A model generated the notes under the pieces. The model searched no databases, was not told where the DNA came from, and saw only the letters and a list, made by a program, of their open reading frames with translations. From Loxodes magnus (Eukaryota; Ciliophora; Karyorelictea; Loxodida; Loxodidae), in NCBI GenBank assembly GCA_946699065.1, contig CAMPDV010000238.1:248001-312000 (forward strand): a stretch of 64,000 bases of DNA, given 5' to 3'. Positions 36,546 to 48,350 of the stretch are shown here, one piece after another. A program made the position numbers and the translations under genes. Position 1 is the stretch's first letter, and each line of letters starts with the position of its first letter.

Positions 36546-37989
36546 ATGGGTTCTTGCTGCAAATTTAGAAGCAGAAAAAAAAACGTATTAATTAGCTAAA
36601 AGCTAGGACAAAATAGCAATTGCACAGTGTGTGGAGCCACTTTTCGTAAAGGTTCAAGTACATTTGAGTTTAGTGAGCATGTTTCTGCCTGCTTTACTAA
36701 GGTAGATTAGCTATAATCTAATAGACTTTAGTTTGATTAAGAGGAATTACCTGTAGGTGAAAGCTAAGAAAATATGAAAGATTAAAAATTGAAAAACTTG
36801 AAAACTGAAAAAGAGAAAAAGCTACATTAAAAGTAGAAAATATAGCAATTTCATCTTAAATGTGATAGTGTTCGTGTTCCCTTTACTAAATCTTGAGAAG
36901 TCTTAAAAATCAGAAGAGATCAATTTTGGTAAAACTCTATTGAAATGTTTGGATGGATGAACTCAGATGATCTCCACTAAGAATTAAAAGTAGAATTTCT
37001 AAATGAAGTTGCCCATGATGCTGGTGGAGTTGCTAGAGAATGGTTTACTTTATTGATGAAAAAGTTATTCGATAAGTAATAAGATATGTTCGAGATCACA
37101 GAAAGACAAATTGGTTATTATGGTATAACCACTAAATTTTAATAGTCTCAAATAACAGAAACAATTCTAAACAACTATTTATTCGCTGGCAAAGTAATAG
37201 GAAAAGCTTTATTTGACAGAATACCAATCAAATGCCCATTTAACTATGTAATATTTAAGCAGATGTGTAAAGGAATTGGTGCTATTTCATTTGATGATTT
37301 GAAACATGTGTAGCCTAGCTTACATTTAGCTCTTTCATCCATTTTAACTACTGATCCCTCTATATTGCAGTAAAATTTTACAACAATTCATAATGGCATT
37401 GAAATTGAGTTAAAGGAAGATGGGGAAAATATTCGATTAAGTGAAGATAATAAAGAAGAGTATTTGAATCTAATGGCAGAGTTTATTTTGAAGAAATAGA
37501 TTTAAAAACAGCTATAAAGCTTACTGGATGGCTTTTGAACAGTAATTCCCATTAATTTATTGATAAGTCTAGAACCTGAAGATCTTCGGTTAGCTCTTTG
37601 CGGTCTTCAAAATATTGATGTAAATGATTGGTAGAGTCATACTTAATATAAAGGAGAATATAATGCGAATCATTAAGTAATAAAGTGATTTTGAGAATAT
37701 TGCCATAATAATTAAAAAAAATTGGAAAGGCTATTATAATTTTGCACTGGTAGCAACAGAGTACCTTTTTAAGGTTTCAAGTAATACTTAATATAGGCAT
37801 TTAGAAAGTAGCAGAGGATAAATTTAGTTATTTACTATTTAATCAGTAGAGTTTAAATAGGGAAAATTACCTGTTGCACATACGTGTTTTAATAGATTAG
37901 ACTTACCAGTCTACACACAAAAAAAATACCTTGAGAAGGCTTTCAACACAGCTTTAGAATCCCAAATTACAGGGTTTAGTTTAGAGTGA
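36546..37989 (+). CDS. HECT-type E3 ubiquitin ligase
   Basis: A 475-aa protein. The N-terminus MGSCCKF could be myristoylated and palmitoylated. A Cys-His cluster follows (CTVCGATFRKGS... FSEHVSAC), then a Lys/Gln-rich coil. The HECT domain fills residues ~115-475: EVAHDAGGVAREWFTLLMKK, GKVIGKALFDRIPIKCPF, WFWEYC, LLQFCTGSNRVPFQGF and the active-site region AHTCFNRLDLPVY with the catalytic Cys, ending at the usual place (ITGFSLE, TGA 37987-37989). HECT ligases take ubiquitin from an E2 onto this Cys before passing it to substrate. A 16-nt intron (37781-37796, gtaatacttaatatag) is needed to join VPFQGFK to the catalytic segment. The WW/C2 modules of Nedd4 types are missing. Confidence 0.94.
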
Positions 37990-39138
37990 AAGGTGTTTCT
38001 ATGTTTATTTTAATTACATGATTAGAAATATTATTTTCTATTAAAAATACTATCTTATCTAGTTTATCAAACTCCTCATTAAGCTATCTTTAATCTATTC
38101 ATTTGCTTTTATTAAGATATTTACCATCCTAAATCTTAAATCAAAAGTTGAAGTTTAAATATGGAATTTAAAAATAGATGCTAGAGTAGTGATAATCTAG
38201 AAATCTCTTTCTTATATCTAAAATTTTGCTATTATATAAACTAATTTTTAAACAACTAACTTCAATCAGATAAGTAGTAAATATATAATTTAACTGAAAG
38301 TTTTCAAAATTAAGATAACTCTAAAAATAATTATCTTAGATAAGTGGATTCAATGAAGACGATTATTTGGAAATCATATTATAAGCATTATGTTTAGATA
38401 TGTCTTAGGTTGAATCTTAAAAAGTGGATGTAGAGCTATAAATTTTGAGTAAAGATATATATTAATATTAATCTAATGTAAGTCTGTAATATGTATTTCT
38501 TAATGGTTAGCATGTAAATAGAATATACTTTTAATTATTTATTAATAATTGAAAATTATTTTAATTTTTCCATCTATTAAGTAGTATTAAATCTCTCATA
38601 CAAACTTCTTTATTTAGCTTGTTATCTATTAATAATATCTAGAAAAACAGATTTGTATGTGAATCCGGGTTGTTTTAGTCTGAGCTTTTAGAGCTTATTT
38701 CTAGGTTATGAGATTTGCTAATAAGAGATTGAGCTTAATGCTATTTTAATACTCTTACTGCTATTTTAAGCTTTCTTTTATTTCCTTTGTCAAGTTCTTT
38801 GTTCATCTCTTCTTTAAATTGAATAATTTCATACTTATCCTCAAAAATTATGCTTTTCTTAATTTAGTAGGCTAAATTTAAAATTTTCTATTACTATTCC
38901 CAAAAATTGTAGACAAAACAGGAAAGATTTAAGAAAAAAAGGCTTATTCTCAAATAAGATCTATCTATTTAATAAAACGAGGTACTTATAAAAAATGATT
39001 TACAATAGAAAAATTAAAGTAAAAGGGTTGAGAAAATATCGAAAAGAAAGGAAAAACAAGTAGACTACAAATGAATGCTTCTACTTAATTTATTAGCTAT
39101 ATAAGAATAATCTTTGAATTCAAAATTTTAATTAATCC
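37990..39138. other. AT-rich intergenic stretch between convergent genes
   Basis: Nothing recognised. It separates the HECT gene (+) from the BAH-PHD gene (-), whose real 3' end may lie several hundred bases to the right of 39139. Confidence 0.4.
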
Positions 39139-41203
39139 TCAAATTAAAGTAAAGACTAATCTTTATGTCTTACCAAGATAGTTATTAATTATTTATTTAG
39201 AAGTAGTAAATTTTATTTAAGAAACTATTGACTATTCATATAGGAGCTAAAGTCTTTTTATTAGTTAGTTTAACTATTAAAAGATTGGATAATAAGCTAC
39301 ATTGATAACTTTATTAGATGAATTTGACTTAGTAAAATTTATTTGCTAAATTAGTTTTTATTGCCTAATTTTTAATAGATTGGATTTAACTGATATTTGT
39401 TGATAAGATGAAATAGAAAATTTTGATGCAAATTAAATTGTGTATTATAGTTAAAGATCAGCCTTCAGAGAATCTCTCAAAATCATAGTTTTTTTCTCTA
39501 TATCCTTTAACTTTTGTATTTAGCTCTTTTCATAGCAGTTTTGAAAATTTGTTTGCATTTTTATTTATACAGTTCTACAATCTCCTTCTTGTGTAATTAA
39601 ATTATAAATTTCAATATCTTCTTCATTCCTGTTTTTTGGTTCTGAAGGATGAGGTGGTAAGTCTGAAGAATCTGATTTTCCATTTTTTTCAGTTATTGAA
39701 GACGTTCCATTTTAGTTTTAGGTTTTACTTTATAAGTTGTCGATAATTTGCACTGTATGGCGATATTCTACGTTTCTTCTAGTTTTTGTATCTTAATTAT
39801 TATTTTCATTGTTGTCGTTGTCCTAGTCTCCTTTTTAGTCTTTCGATTCTCCCTATTCATTTCCACTCTTTTCACTCCTTTTTCATGATAAAAAGCTATT
39901 ATTTCTATTATTAATTTAACTAACAAGACTTTATATGGCAATTTTATTTTTGATGATTCCTTATCTTACATTAGGCTATGAGCGTAGAATTTAGTTCATT
40001 TGCTTACACATATTTTCATAAATTTAGTTCCTTAGTTTATTATTAGCCTAACTTATTCTATTTTCCAATTATTGACTCATTTTTTTGAATATTTCCTCTT
40101 ATTATTTACTTATCTCAACTTCATCTTAGTTTATTTCTAGAAAAGCAAATTTTAGATGTAGTAAAAAATGCTCAGACCAATATTATGACATGCAGTCTTT
40201 TTCATTCAGAAGAGTTTTATTCAATTCGTGCTTTTTCATGGCCTCGTTTTTCCATTTTATAAACACTTCTTGCTACCTTTGAGTAAGATTGGTTTTGGGT
40301 AGAAATAAGTTGCTTTTATTATTGCTTTGCTAAGCTGTTTCAATGCTAGAAGAAATATCGTATTAAAAGTAATAATAATTGTTTTAGTCAGTATTCTAAA
40401 TACTCTATTTAGAACTTTGTGCTTAAGTTATTTGATCGTTTTACTTTTGTGAATTCTGCTTTTCTAGAGTTTGTATTTATTACATATTCTTTACAGTTTC
40501 ACTACTTTAGCAAGATTCGCTTTGCTCCATATGATCTGTAGAGTCTTTTGAATTTTGGACTTCCTCAATAATTGCCTTTTTAATTTTCCACTATTCTTGA
40601 CATTAATGTCTTCCTTTTATAAAGCAGTTTTCATGGAGTACTAATGAGCAATATGAGCATATTTTGTTTTGAAAATCAGGAGATTCTGGAAGCCCACAAC
40701 ATTTCAGTAATTTAGCTTTAAAGTTTGAGTTTTAGAAGCTGAACTTGGAAAAGATATCGAAATTGAACTAACGAGTAGGAAAATTAATAGAGTTTCGTAC
40801 ACAATAAACTTGCTTACGATTTCATTGTTTGGGCCTTTTATCTTTAATATACTCTTGAAACTGAGACAAGGTCAAAACTCTACATTTTTTAACAATCTAG
40901 GCTATTTTAATGGTTATTTCAAGATTAGTTTCATATATTTCTTTCAGTCCTGTTTAGACTTATCTACTCTCTAAATAAAAGCTTACATGCTAGTTCTTGC
41001 GGCCATAAATACACCTACATTAGAACTTAATCATTAGTTATTTCTTTAATTTTACCTATTCTAAGCATTTTTCACGTTATTCAAAGTTCTTTCTCATAAT
41101 ATACAAAAGTCTAGTTTTCTTTTATTTCTTCTTATAGTAACTTAAGTGCTTTACGTCCTCAATTTCTTAACTAAGCAAGTTTTTTTCATATTTCCATTTA
41201 CAT
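39139..41203 (-). CDS. BAH-PHD chromatin-reader-like protein
   Basis: Starts MQMEIWKKLAQLRNWGRKAL. Residues ~25-165 have the pattern of a BAH domain: FVYYEKELW, RIGKIKEITNDQVLMQVYLW, ETNLEITIKIAQIVKKCRVL, SQFQEYI and QVYCVRNSINFPTRQFNFD. A PHD-like zinc finger follows (LKCCGLPESPD, ICSYCSLVLHENCFIKG, RHQC). BAH-PHD pairs, as in plant EBS/SHL, read methylated histone H3 tails. A helical region follows (AMKKHELNKTLLNEKD, MSQQLENRISQANNKLR) and a Ser/Asn/Asp-rich tail. A 16-nt intron (40971-40986) lies inside the BAH domain. Several Trp there are TGA. Formal end TGA 39139-39141 (682 aa); plausible protein ends near 39500. Confidence 0.75.
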
Positions 41204-41917
41204 AGTTAATTATATTCAGTTTAAGAAGATTTCTTATTTATAAAATCGTTAGTTAAATGTGGAACTCAACATTCAGTTAAATTTAACTTTTATTCTGTCT
41301 AATATAACCCTTTAGATGATCTCTTGCTTGTACCTTCTAGCTATTATGAAGATAACTATGAGTAAGATATGCAAATTTCCTTGTGGATGTATAATAAAGA
41401 ATGGTATTCTGATCCTGTATTTAGTATATTAGTAGCTTTAATTTTAGATTATACGTTAATTTTTAATTTTAAATCACCAATCCCACAATCTAAAGTAATA
41501 GATGCAGGATAAAATTATTACAACTAACTACTGTCATTTTATACCTAGTCTATTAGCTTCTAATCTGATGGTATTTTAAGCCTTTAATAATAAAGGGCTA
41601 GCTTAATTTGTTTTATCTGGCATGCTAAAAGAGGAAGATAGTTAGTTTCTTATAGCTTTGACTATAGAGATTATTGAGACTATATAGACTATTGAGACTG
41701 TTAACTAGAATTATGAGATTAGATTGTTATGCCGATGAGATGTGTACAGCTTAATCGTAAAGCTAGTTTAAATGGCTTATAAGATTACTTTAAATAAAAA
41801 GGCTTTATATTGGATATTATTAGTGTAATTACAAATATTAGCATAGGATTTAGCAATGTTAATGTTTAAGGCTGATAAGTTAGACACTTAGTTAATTTAA
41901 ACCTTATACTATATAAA
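41204..41917. other. Intergenic stretch between divergent genes
   Basis: Contains the promoters of the BAH-PHD gene (-) and of the large plus-strand gene. No specific element recognised. Confidence 0.45.
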
Positions 41918-44900
41918 ATGATAGGAGATACCAATAGTAAAACATCTCAGTATAATGAAAAATTAATGCTGGATTAAAAAACAGTAAATAACAGCTAGCA
42001 TGTAGTAAATAGTATAAAGGATAGTAGTATTAAGTAATTAAAATCAGCTTGATAACAGTATTTATTTTAAAGTCTAATTAAAAATACCTAAATGAGTAAT
42101 TAATAGTCACTTAGTTCTTCCATTATTAAACCTAGTTAAAAAGACTTAAAGTCCGTTTTCCTAGATGAAGATGAATTCAGTCCTAAAACTTAATAAGATA
42201 AAAAAAAGGTGCAATTTAAAAGAGAGTATGAAGATGTTTTTAGAAAGAAATCTCAAGAGTTCATTGAGTTAAAGAAACAAGGAAGGATTGTAAAAGATGC
42301 AGATATTTTTAACTTCATCTTAAAATCATAGGAATATTAACTCTTGCTGTTTAATTACAAAACTTATATCAAAAGTTAGAAAATAAAGAAGAAGAAGGAG
42401 GATTTTAAGACAGATAACAAGGATAAATAAAAGCAAGGAAAACTTATCCTCAAATACGCTAAAAAAATTAGGAGTTAGTTGAATTAAAAATATTTTAAAC
42501 TGTGAGTTCTTATTCAGTAATTCAAGTGCAGTCAAAAATCTCTATAAACTACAAATAGAATAAAAAAACAATTTTGAAAGAGATCGTAGAATATAGAGAC
42601 GAATAGTTAATAAAACCTTAGTAGCTGAGAAAATTAAAATTAGCAAAATAAGTGATAAGAATCCAAGCTTTGAAGTCGATGTTTTAAAGCAAGAGGAATT
42701 TCTCAAATAATCAATTATCTGTGGAGAATTCTTTTTTCTAACTCTATAGAAACTAAAGGAAGTATGCTAATTAAGGTTAAACATTCCAGAGTCTTATATA
42801 ATAGGATATGGATTTTATCGACCTATGAGGGTTTATACTCACTAAGGGTTAGTTTAATTTGAAAGTATAAATGACTGATCTCATCTTAACAATTTGTATA
42901 ATAGCCAAATAAAGGATAGAATAAGCAATCCTTGCTCTATCTTCAAAACTGTTTTCTGCAAATAAATATACTTAAATGAAAGCACTAAATAGCTTCAAAT
43001 GATCCTTAAAAGAGAAACTATGATATATAATTATAGAGATAACCCACTTTAAAATGTTCACTTTGAGTATGGAAGATCTTTGGCAAAACTGAATTTGGTT
43101 ATTTAGAAGTTTGTTAATTGTAGAGCTGCAAAAGCAACCAAGTTTCGTTGCTTTTGAGAATCAGAAGAAGAGCAGAAAATCATTATTACTTAAGTTATAA
43201 ATGAATATAAAAAAGACCAACTTAATGTTTCTTCCTCACCTCTTGATGAAAATCAAAAACCAAATTTCTAAACATTTTTTTGAAAAATGGGTAGAAGTTA
43301 GTCAGTAGCAAGTGATGCATAAAAAGAATCAGGAGAAGATATTAAGCATTGATTTAAAAACGATCAGCCAAAACTCTAAAGCAATCCCTCTAATAATTAA
43401 TTATAAACTCTAACTATAGTTTAATAGCTTATGCAAGAGCAAACCTAAAAGGAGTAGAAGCTTGAATCTAAGTAAAACTAATAAATATTAAAGAAAACTA
43501 AAGAGGATTGAGATTGATTACTAAATAGTAATAAACTATAATAATTTCTTAACTAAGGATAATCAAAGTACCAAAAAGCGCTAAAATAAATATACCTAGC
43601 GAAAGTTAAGAATAGATACAGCCACATATTCACGCTAAATAATTTTAAGCATTATGAAGATCTAAAGAACTAAATGATCTATATTAAAAACTAAATAGAC
43701 AGATTTATCTTAAACAAATAATAGCTAAAGCTTACAAGTCTATCTATTGATTTTATCCTGGATAAATAAAAGCGCTGATGAGTTATAGATTGCACCAGCG
43801 TAAGAATAGGAAATCTGGAATAGAAAATAACTAAATAAATAGCCTTAAAAATGTAAAAGGAAAGAAAATGCTAAGGAAGTTACTGCGAAATAATAGAAGA
43901 ACTTAATAGTAATCCAAATATTAAGAAAGAACTTATTTCTCAACTTAACTCACTTAGTCAAAATTATTTCTTAATTTAAGAAGGAAATGAAGAATGAGAC
44001 TTCCAATTTAGAGGAATACACGGTTAGAATGTTTTAAAAAGCCAACATGATTTAGAGAAGCGAAAACATTACTATCCCATTCTAAAAAGAGTATGAAAAG
44101 CAGATCAAAAAGATCCTAACACTCTTAACTATATATATCATTAATGAAAAGCGAAAAAGGAAAAAGATCAAAAATAAAAAGAAGTAGATCGGATAGAAAA
44201 AAAGAAATACGTCCTTTGAAATTCAAAATAAACCTCATCATAGGAATTCTAAAATAAGAAGCTTACAGAAATAACAGAGTAAATTCCAGTATGCTATTTA
44301 TGCCATAAATTTTATAAATGAAATCAATAGTAAAGATAATAACTAAGAAAAAGTAAACTCTAAAGTAGAATTAATGCTAAACATAGTGAGATGGAAAGAG
44401 AACCTATTTTCTAATAGAACATTTTGTAAAATCAGTAGATATAATAGAGAAATTTCTAAGAAGAAGACTAGGAGATTTTACTATAAGAAGATTCTAAAGT
44501 GCTTAAAATTTTTATCGAGAAGTTAAATAAAATTAAGATTAGAGATATTAAAAGTAAACATAATGGCTATAGGCTAGAATCTCGAGTATAATCTTTACCT
44601 AATATACATTAAATAAACAACTCATAATAAGAGATTATATAAAATACCTAGGCTTAATTGAACTAAAAGAAATTTAGAACAAGTACAGTAGAAGAAATAT
44701 TATCAGAAATATCATAGAAAATGGATAAAATGAGAGAAAGCGCAAATAATTTAAAGAAAAAGAAATTAAACTCTTCTGTAGGTTAATGTATTACTTATTT
44801 TAGTCGTACCTTAAATCCTTAACTATAATATAAAAAATTGAATATATGTTAAAGAGATAAATAATTATCTGTCTCTAAGTCTAAATTTCTAATAATTAAA

Positions 44901-45308
44901 TACTCAAGCAAAAAATATAGCATAATGTTTATTAGTATATATGTTATAGATTTTAGCAAAATGAACTATATAAGATAAAATAGTTTATATATTAGTATCT
45001 CTATCCCAAAATCTAAAATTCAATCAAAATATAAATTTTAATATCTTAAGATACTAGATTTGACTCTCAGCTTAAGTGAAGTTTTGAATATCTATTAATA
45101 TCTTAGTATTGCTGAAGTTAATAATAAAATATTTAATATTTTAGGTTAGATGTTAAAAATAAATAAGTATTATAAGGTCTATCTACAGAGCTAAAATATG
45201 AATACAAATTTACGCTTTTTTCTTAACAGATCCTAATATCTTGCTTACTTTTATTATGACTAGTTACTTTTTTGTGGTATTGAATAGCAATTTTTATAAA
45301 ATGCTTGA
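41918..45308 (+). CDS. Large protein of unknown function
   Basis: Up to 1124 aa, starting MIGDTNSKTSQYNEKLMLDQ. Well supported to about 44850. Notable parts: a charged N-terminal region (KKVQFKREYEDVFRKKSQEF); after a 16-nt intron (42502-42517, gtgagttcttattcag) a segment ESYIIGYGFYRPMRVYTHQG; a Cys/Trp-containing part (FVNCRAAKATKFRCFW); long Lys/Gln-rich coils; IDFILDKQKRWWVIDCTS; and a CxxC pair (VCYLCHKFYKW). The pattern is that of a large cytoskeletal or ciliary protein, but no family was recognised. After ~44850 the reading becomes low-complexity yet meets no TGA until 45306-45308, so the real end is unknown. Confidence 0.6.
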
Positions 45309-45912
45309 TATTCTCAAATCAGTTTAGCATCTTTCTACTACATCGAGAATTGAAACATTTTTAAAGATATTCTAAATTATTATGTTAAGATAGCTAGAGA
45401 ATAAAGTTTCGTTTTTTAGATCAATTTTCTAATACAAAAATTCAGAATAAATTTATGATTTAAAACTTCTTTTTTAACTGATAAAGCAACTAAAATAATC
45501 CAAAACTAGGAGGATAGAAGATTATATAAATTAGAATCAATTATATCAGTAAAAGGCAATAAAAACCACCGGCTAGGAAAAATAGCCAATTTTTATAAAA
45601 ATAAAAGAGCATAGTAAAAGCATTTTAAAAAGTAAGCATTAATACCATAAGTTACTAAATTACTAAAATGAATCCAATTTTTAATTTTTCTTCACTTCTT
45701 TGATTGCTTTATTTATCAGGATACGCTTGAAATTCTTTCAACTTTTATTGAAAATTTACAAGAGACATGCTAATAATAATCCTGCAGCTTTATGTAAAAA
45801 TTAGTAAGGAATGCTTAGAAAGGTGGCTATTTTAAATTTTGGTTAATACAATAGACGAGAGTTAAAATTATAGTTTAATATTTAATAGTAAATAAAGAAA
45901 ATTCAGCTATGA
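45301..45912 (+). CDS. Basic hypothetical protein
   Basis: A 203-aa reading from MLDILKSVQHLSTTSRIETF to IQQQIKKIQL, stop TGA 45910-45912. Very basic, Gln/Lys-rich, with one hydrophobic stretch (FQFFFTSLIALFIRIRLKFF). The stop overlaps the ATG of the methyltransferase by ATGA, and the start overlaps the formal end of the large upstream gene. No family was recognised; it may be a chance reading. Confidence 0.35.
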
Positions 45913-46731
45913 AGATGTAAAGAATTATTAGATACTTTACTAAATCTGTTTCTGTCAATTAACTATGAGAAAGCGTTTAGAAAGTATAGCAAGTCAAATA
46001 GCTTATTCCTGAGAATAACGAAATAGATGAAAAATACTTTAACTATGTGAGAGATTCTGTAGTGTATTAAAAGCTTACTTTTCCTTCTATTATGTCTAGT
46101 TTAGATAAAATAAAAGGGCTTGTATTTGCTGAATTTGGATGTGGTGACTCTCCACTAGGAACTTTGGTTGCTTAATAAGGAGCAAAGAAAGTTTATGCAA
46201 TTGATTATGATCAAAAAATCTTGGAATTCTTGGATGGCAAAATATCTAAACTTGGACTTAGAGGAATTTTTGAGTTGATTCGTGCTGATGTTTTTTGATG
46301 AAAACTGAAGCCTTCCTTAAAAAGTAGATGTAGCCCTTGTAGTATAATTATTGACTAGCATTATTAGCAATTAGCATCAACTAGTTAAACTTCTTCAAAA
46401 ACTAAAGCATTAGATAAAACCTCATGGCCAATTAATTGTATGTGATATGGCTTTTTACTAGTGCGAAGTCGATTAATGTAGATGTGTAGCCAAATAATTG
46501 CCAGTTTAACCCTTTGATGTTTACTCTTTCTTCTTTGAAAGCACCGAAGTTTCCTGCTACAACATTCCAAGTGAAAATGTGGTTAAAGCATTATAATAAG
46601 CAGGTTACTAAAATATATAACTAATAAGGCCAAAAGCGGCAAAGGGATATGAAAAAAACTAAGAGATACTTGAATATTTAAATAGTAAAGATTTTGACGA
46701 GTATATTATAAAAGCTGAGTGTGATTATTGA
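45909..46731 (+). CDS. Class I SAM-dependent methyltransferase with apparent +1 frameshift
   Basis: A 273-aa product if one T is skipped. A short leader (MKMQRIIRYFTKSVSV) precedes the SAM-binding motif I in VFAEFGCGDSPLGTLVAQQG, then VYAIDYD, the acidic residue that binds the ribose. The frame breaks in a T6 run (46291-46296): frame 0 meets TGATGA at once, while skipping one T gives DVFDENWSLPQKVDVALVV. Later come IKPHGQLIVCDMAFYQ and YEKNQEILEYLN, ending at TGA 46729-46731. The substrate is not evident. TGA is Trp in NQLWES and DENWSL. The gene may be intact in nature (sequence error or programmed shift) or be a young pseudogene. Confidence 0.7.
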
Positions 46732-46848
46732 GGAAGTTAACTTAAACTCTTAAAAAATTTTAAGTTAATTTACTATTTCCTTTGCATTGCACATTCCATC
46801 CCAATAAAAGTATAAAATTCAATTTATTTGACTTTTTATATCTAAAAC

Positions 46849-47968
46849 ATGATTAACAATTAACAAAAATATAACTTAGATAAGTTTAGTCCTGAAATGA
46901 ATCTGCTATTATGATTATAAATGCTATTTATCAAAGCTTTTAAGTTAATTTTCTAGGTTTAAAAAATCAATGATTAAGTTAGCAAAGGTATAACAATGAT
47001 TAGTTCAAAAGATAAGGAATTATTATTAACTTGATATCACATGTTTCATAAGAATATTTTTGATTAGAAAAAGATAATTGAAGGTTTGCTTATCATTTAT
47101 AAATTTCAAAATAGCATAAGCTACGATGCTTCATATTAGATTCCATATAACTATTGGAAATACTTAATAAGATAAGTAGAGGCCTAACTCAATACTTATT
47201 TAATCTATGAAGTTGATATTTATAAAGCATTAGTCTATTAATTATTGACTAGACGCTTTTTAAACTTCTACTCATTTTGATTTTAAATATTTATGCATGA
47301 TAATCAAACTTTTATTTTCACATAAACAAATGCTAGTGAAATTGAAGTAAAGTAGACAAATCATATAATAGGCAATTTTCCTTTGAATAATCTATATTAA
47401 TAATATATTCTAATTTATTAATTTATCTTGCTTCTGCTTATATTCCTTCTACCATTCTACTTTATAGATAATAACTCAAACAGAAGCTAAACATAAATTG
47501 TTAATCTACTAATTTGCAAAGTAGACATATCTAGAAAATCTTGATTTTAATTATTTATTTAATAGGCTAATTCCAATCTTTATTAGTATTCCTATAATCC
47601 CTTTCATATAGAAAGCTATAAAGAAGCTTTAATGTAATTCTATTTCCTTCCATTTAATTATATAAACACCTTCGTATTTCAATTTCCCCTTAATCTAAAA
47701 AGATTTACAAATTACTAGCATTTAGAGAGCTATATCCTCTTTATTGTTTACCAATTGCATAAAAAAGTCGTATTATTTGATAAATAAAATTACTAATAAA
47801 CTATTAAGATCCAAAGGGAAATAGAGTATTATTAATGCCTTTATTTATATAGCGAACATTCATTCTTAATAGATAAGGTTTATCAGCTTAATTATTATTG
47901 AATGCTCTAGTTTCTTTTCTAATACTAAAGTACTTAGAGCAATTAAATATATCAGCTATAGTTCTTTA
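46849..47968 (+). CDS. Candidate aromatic-rich protein, exon structure unresolved
   Basis: Starts MINNQQKYNLDKFSPEMNLL. It has a hydrophobic helix (QQYILIYQFILLLLIFLLPFY) and many Tyr/Phe (YQIPYNYWKYLIRQVEAQL, FYFLPFNYINTFVFQFP). Most Trp would be TGA. The reading fades toward 47900, where another frame looks better and leads into the small gene at 47969, so the two may be one gene joined by a missed intron or frameshift. No family was recognised. Confidence 0.35.
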
Positions 47969-48310
47969 ATGGATATTTTTCAAGATTTTTCCAAGCAAAA
48001 ATTTTAAGATGAATAGAACTTTAAAGGTTTGATTTATAGAGTTACAAACACAGTAATTATCAAATATATTGATAAGTTTTAAATGCTTTCTTAATTTTCA
48101 TCGATTTATCATGAAAGTCACATCTAGCAAAAAATATTCTGGATTAAAGTAAATATTAGAGAAAGGTAAGCATATGCAAGTTAATTATATTCTTTAATGG
48201 ATAGTGATTATAGTTAGATTTAATACTTAGTAAACATTAAATTGCTTTGGCTATATTATAGACTTTAGAATAAAAGCATGGTAGTTAGTGAATGCTTTGA
48301 TGGAATATGA
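47969..48310 (+). CDS. Small protein convergent with V-ATPase subunit a
   Basis: A 113-aa reading, MDIFQDFSKQKFQDEQNFKG to VVSECFDGI, TGA 48308-48310, only 40 bases from the end of the convergent V-ATPase gene. It contains KGLIYRVTNTVIIKYIDKFQ and VNIKLLWLYYRLQNKSM. A 15-base GT..AG segment (gtaagcatatgcaag) lies inside in frame and may be an intron. It could be the last exon of the candidate gene starting at 46849. No family was recognised. Confidence 0.4.
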
Positions 48311-48350
48311 AATAGAGATTGTTATTAATTGATTGAAATTTAAGAATTTT

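Noticed and set aside
45050-45250. F-box-like segment (LTLSLSEVLNIYQYLSIAEV) at the end of the large ORF
   Set aside because: Similarity is limited to a few hydrophobic positions, and the surrounding reading looks non-coding.
46291-46330. A 16-17 nt intron to explain the methyltransferase frame break
   Set aside because: No GT..AG pair of suitable length restores the frame; dropping one T from the T6 run does so exactly.
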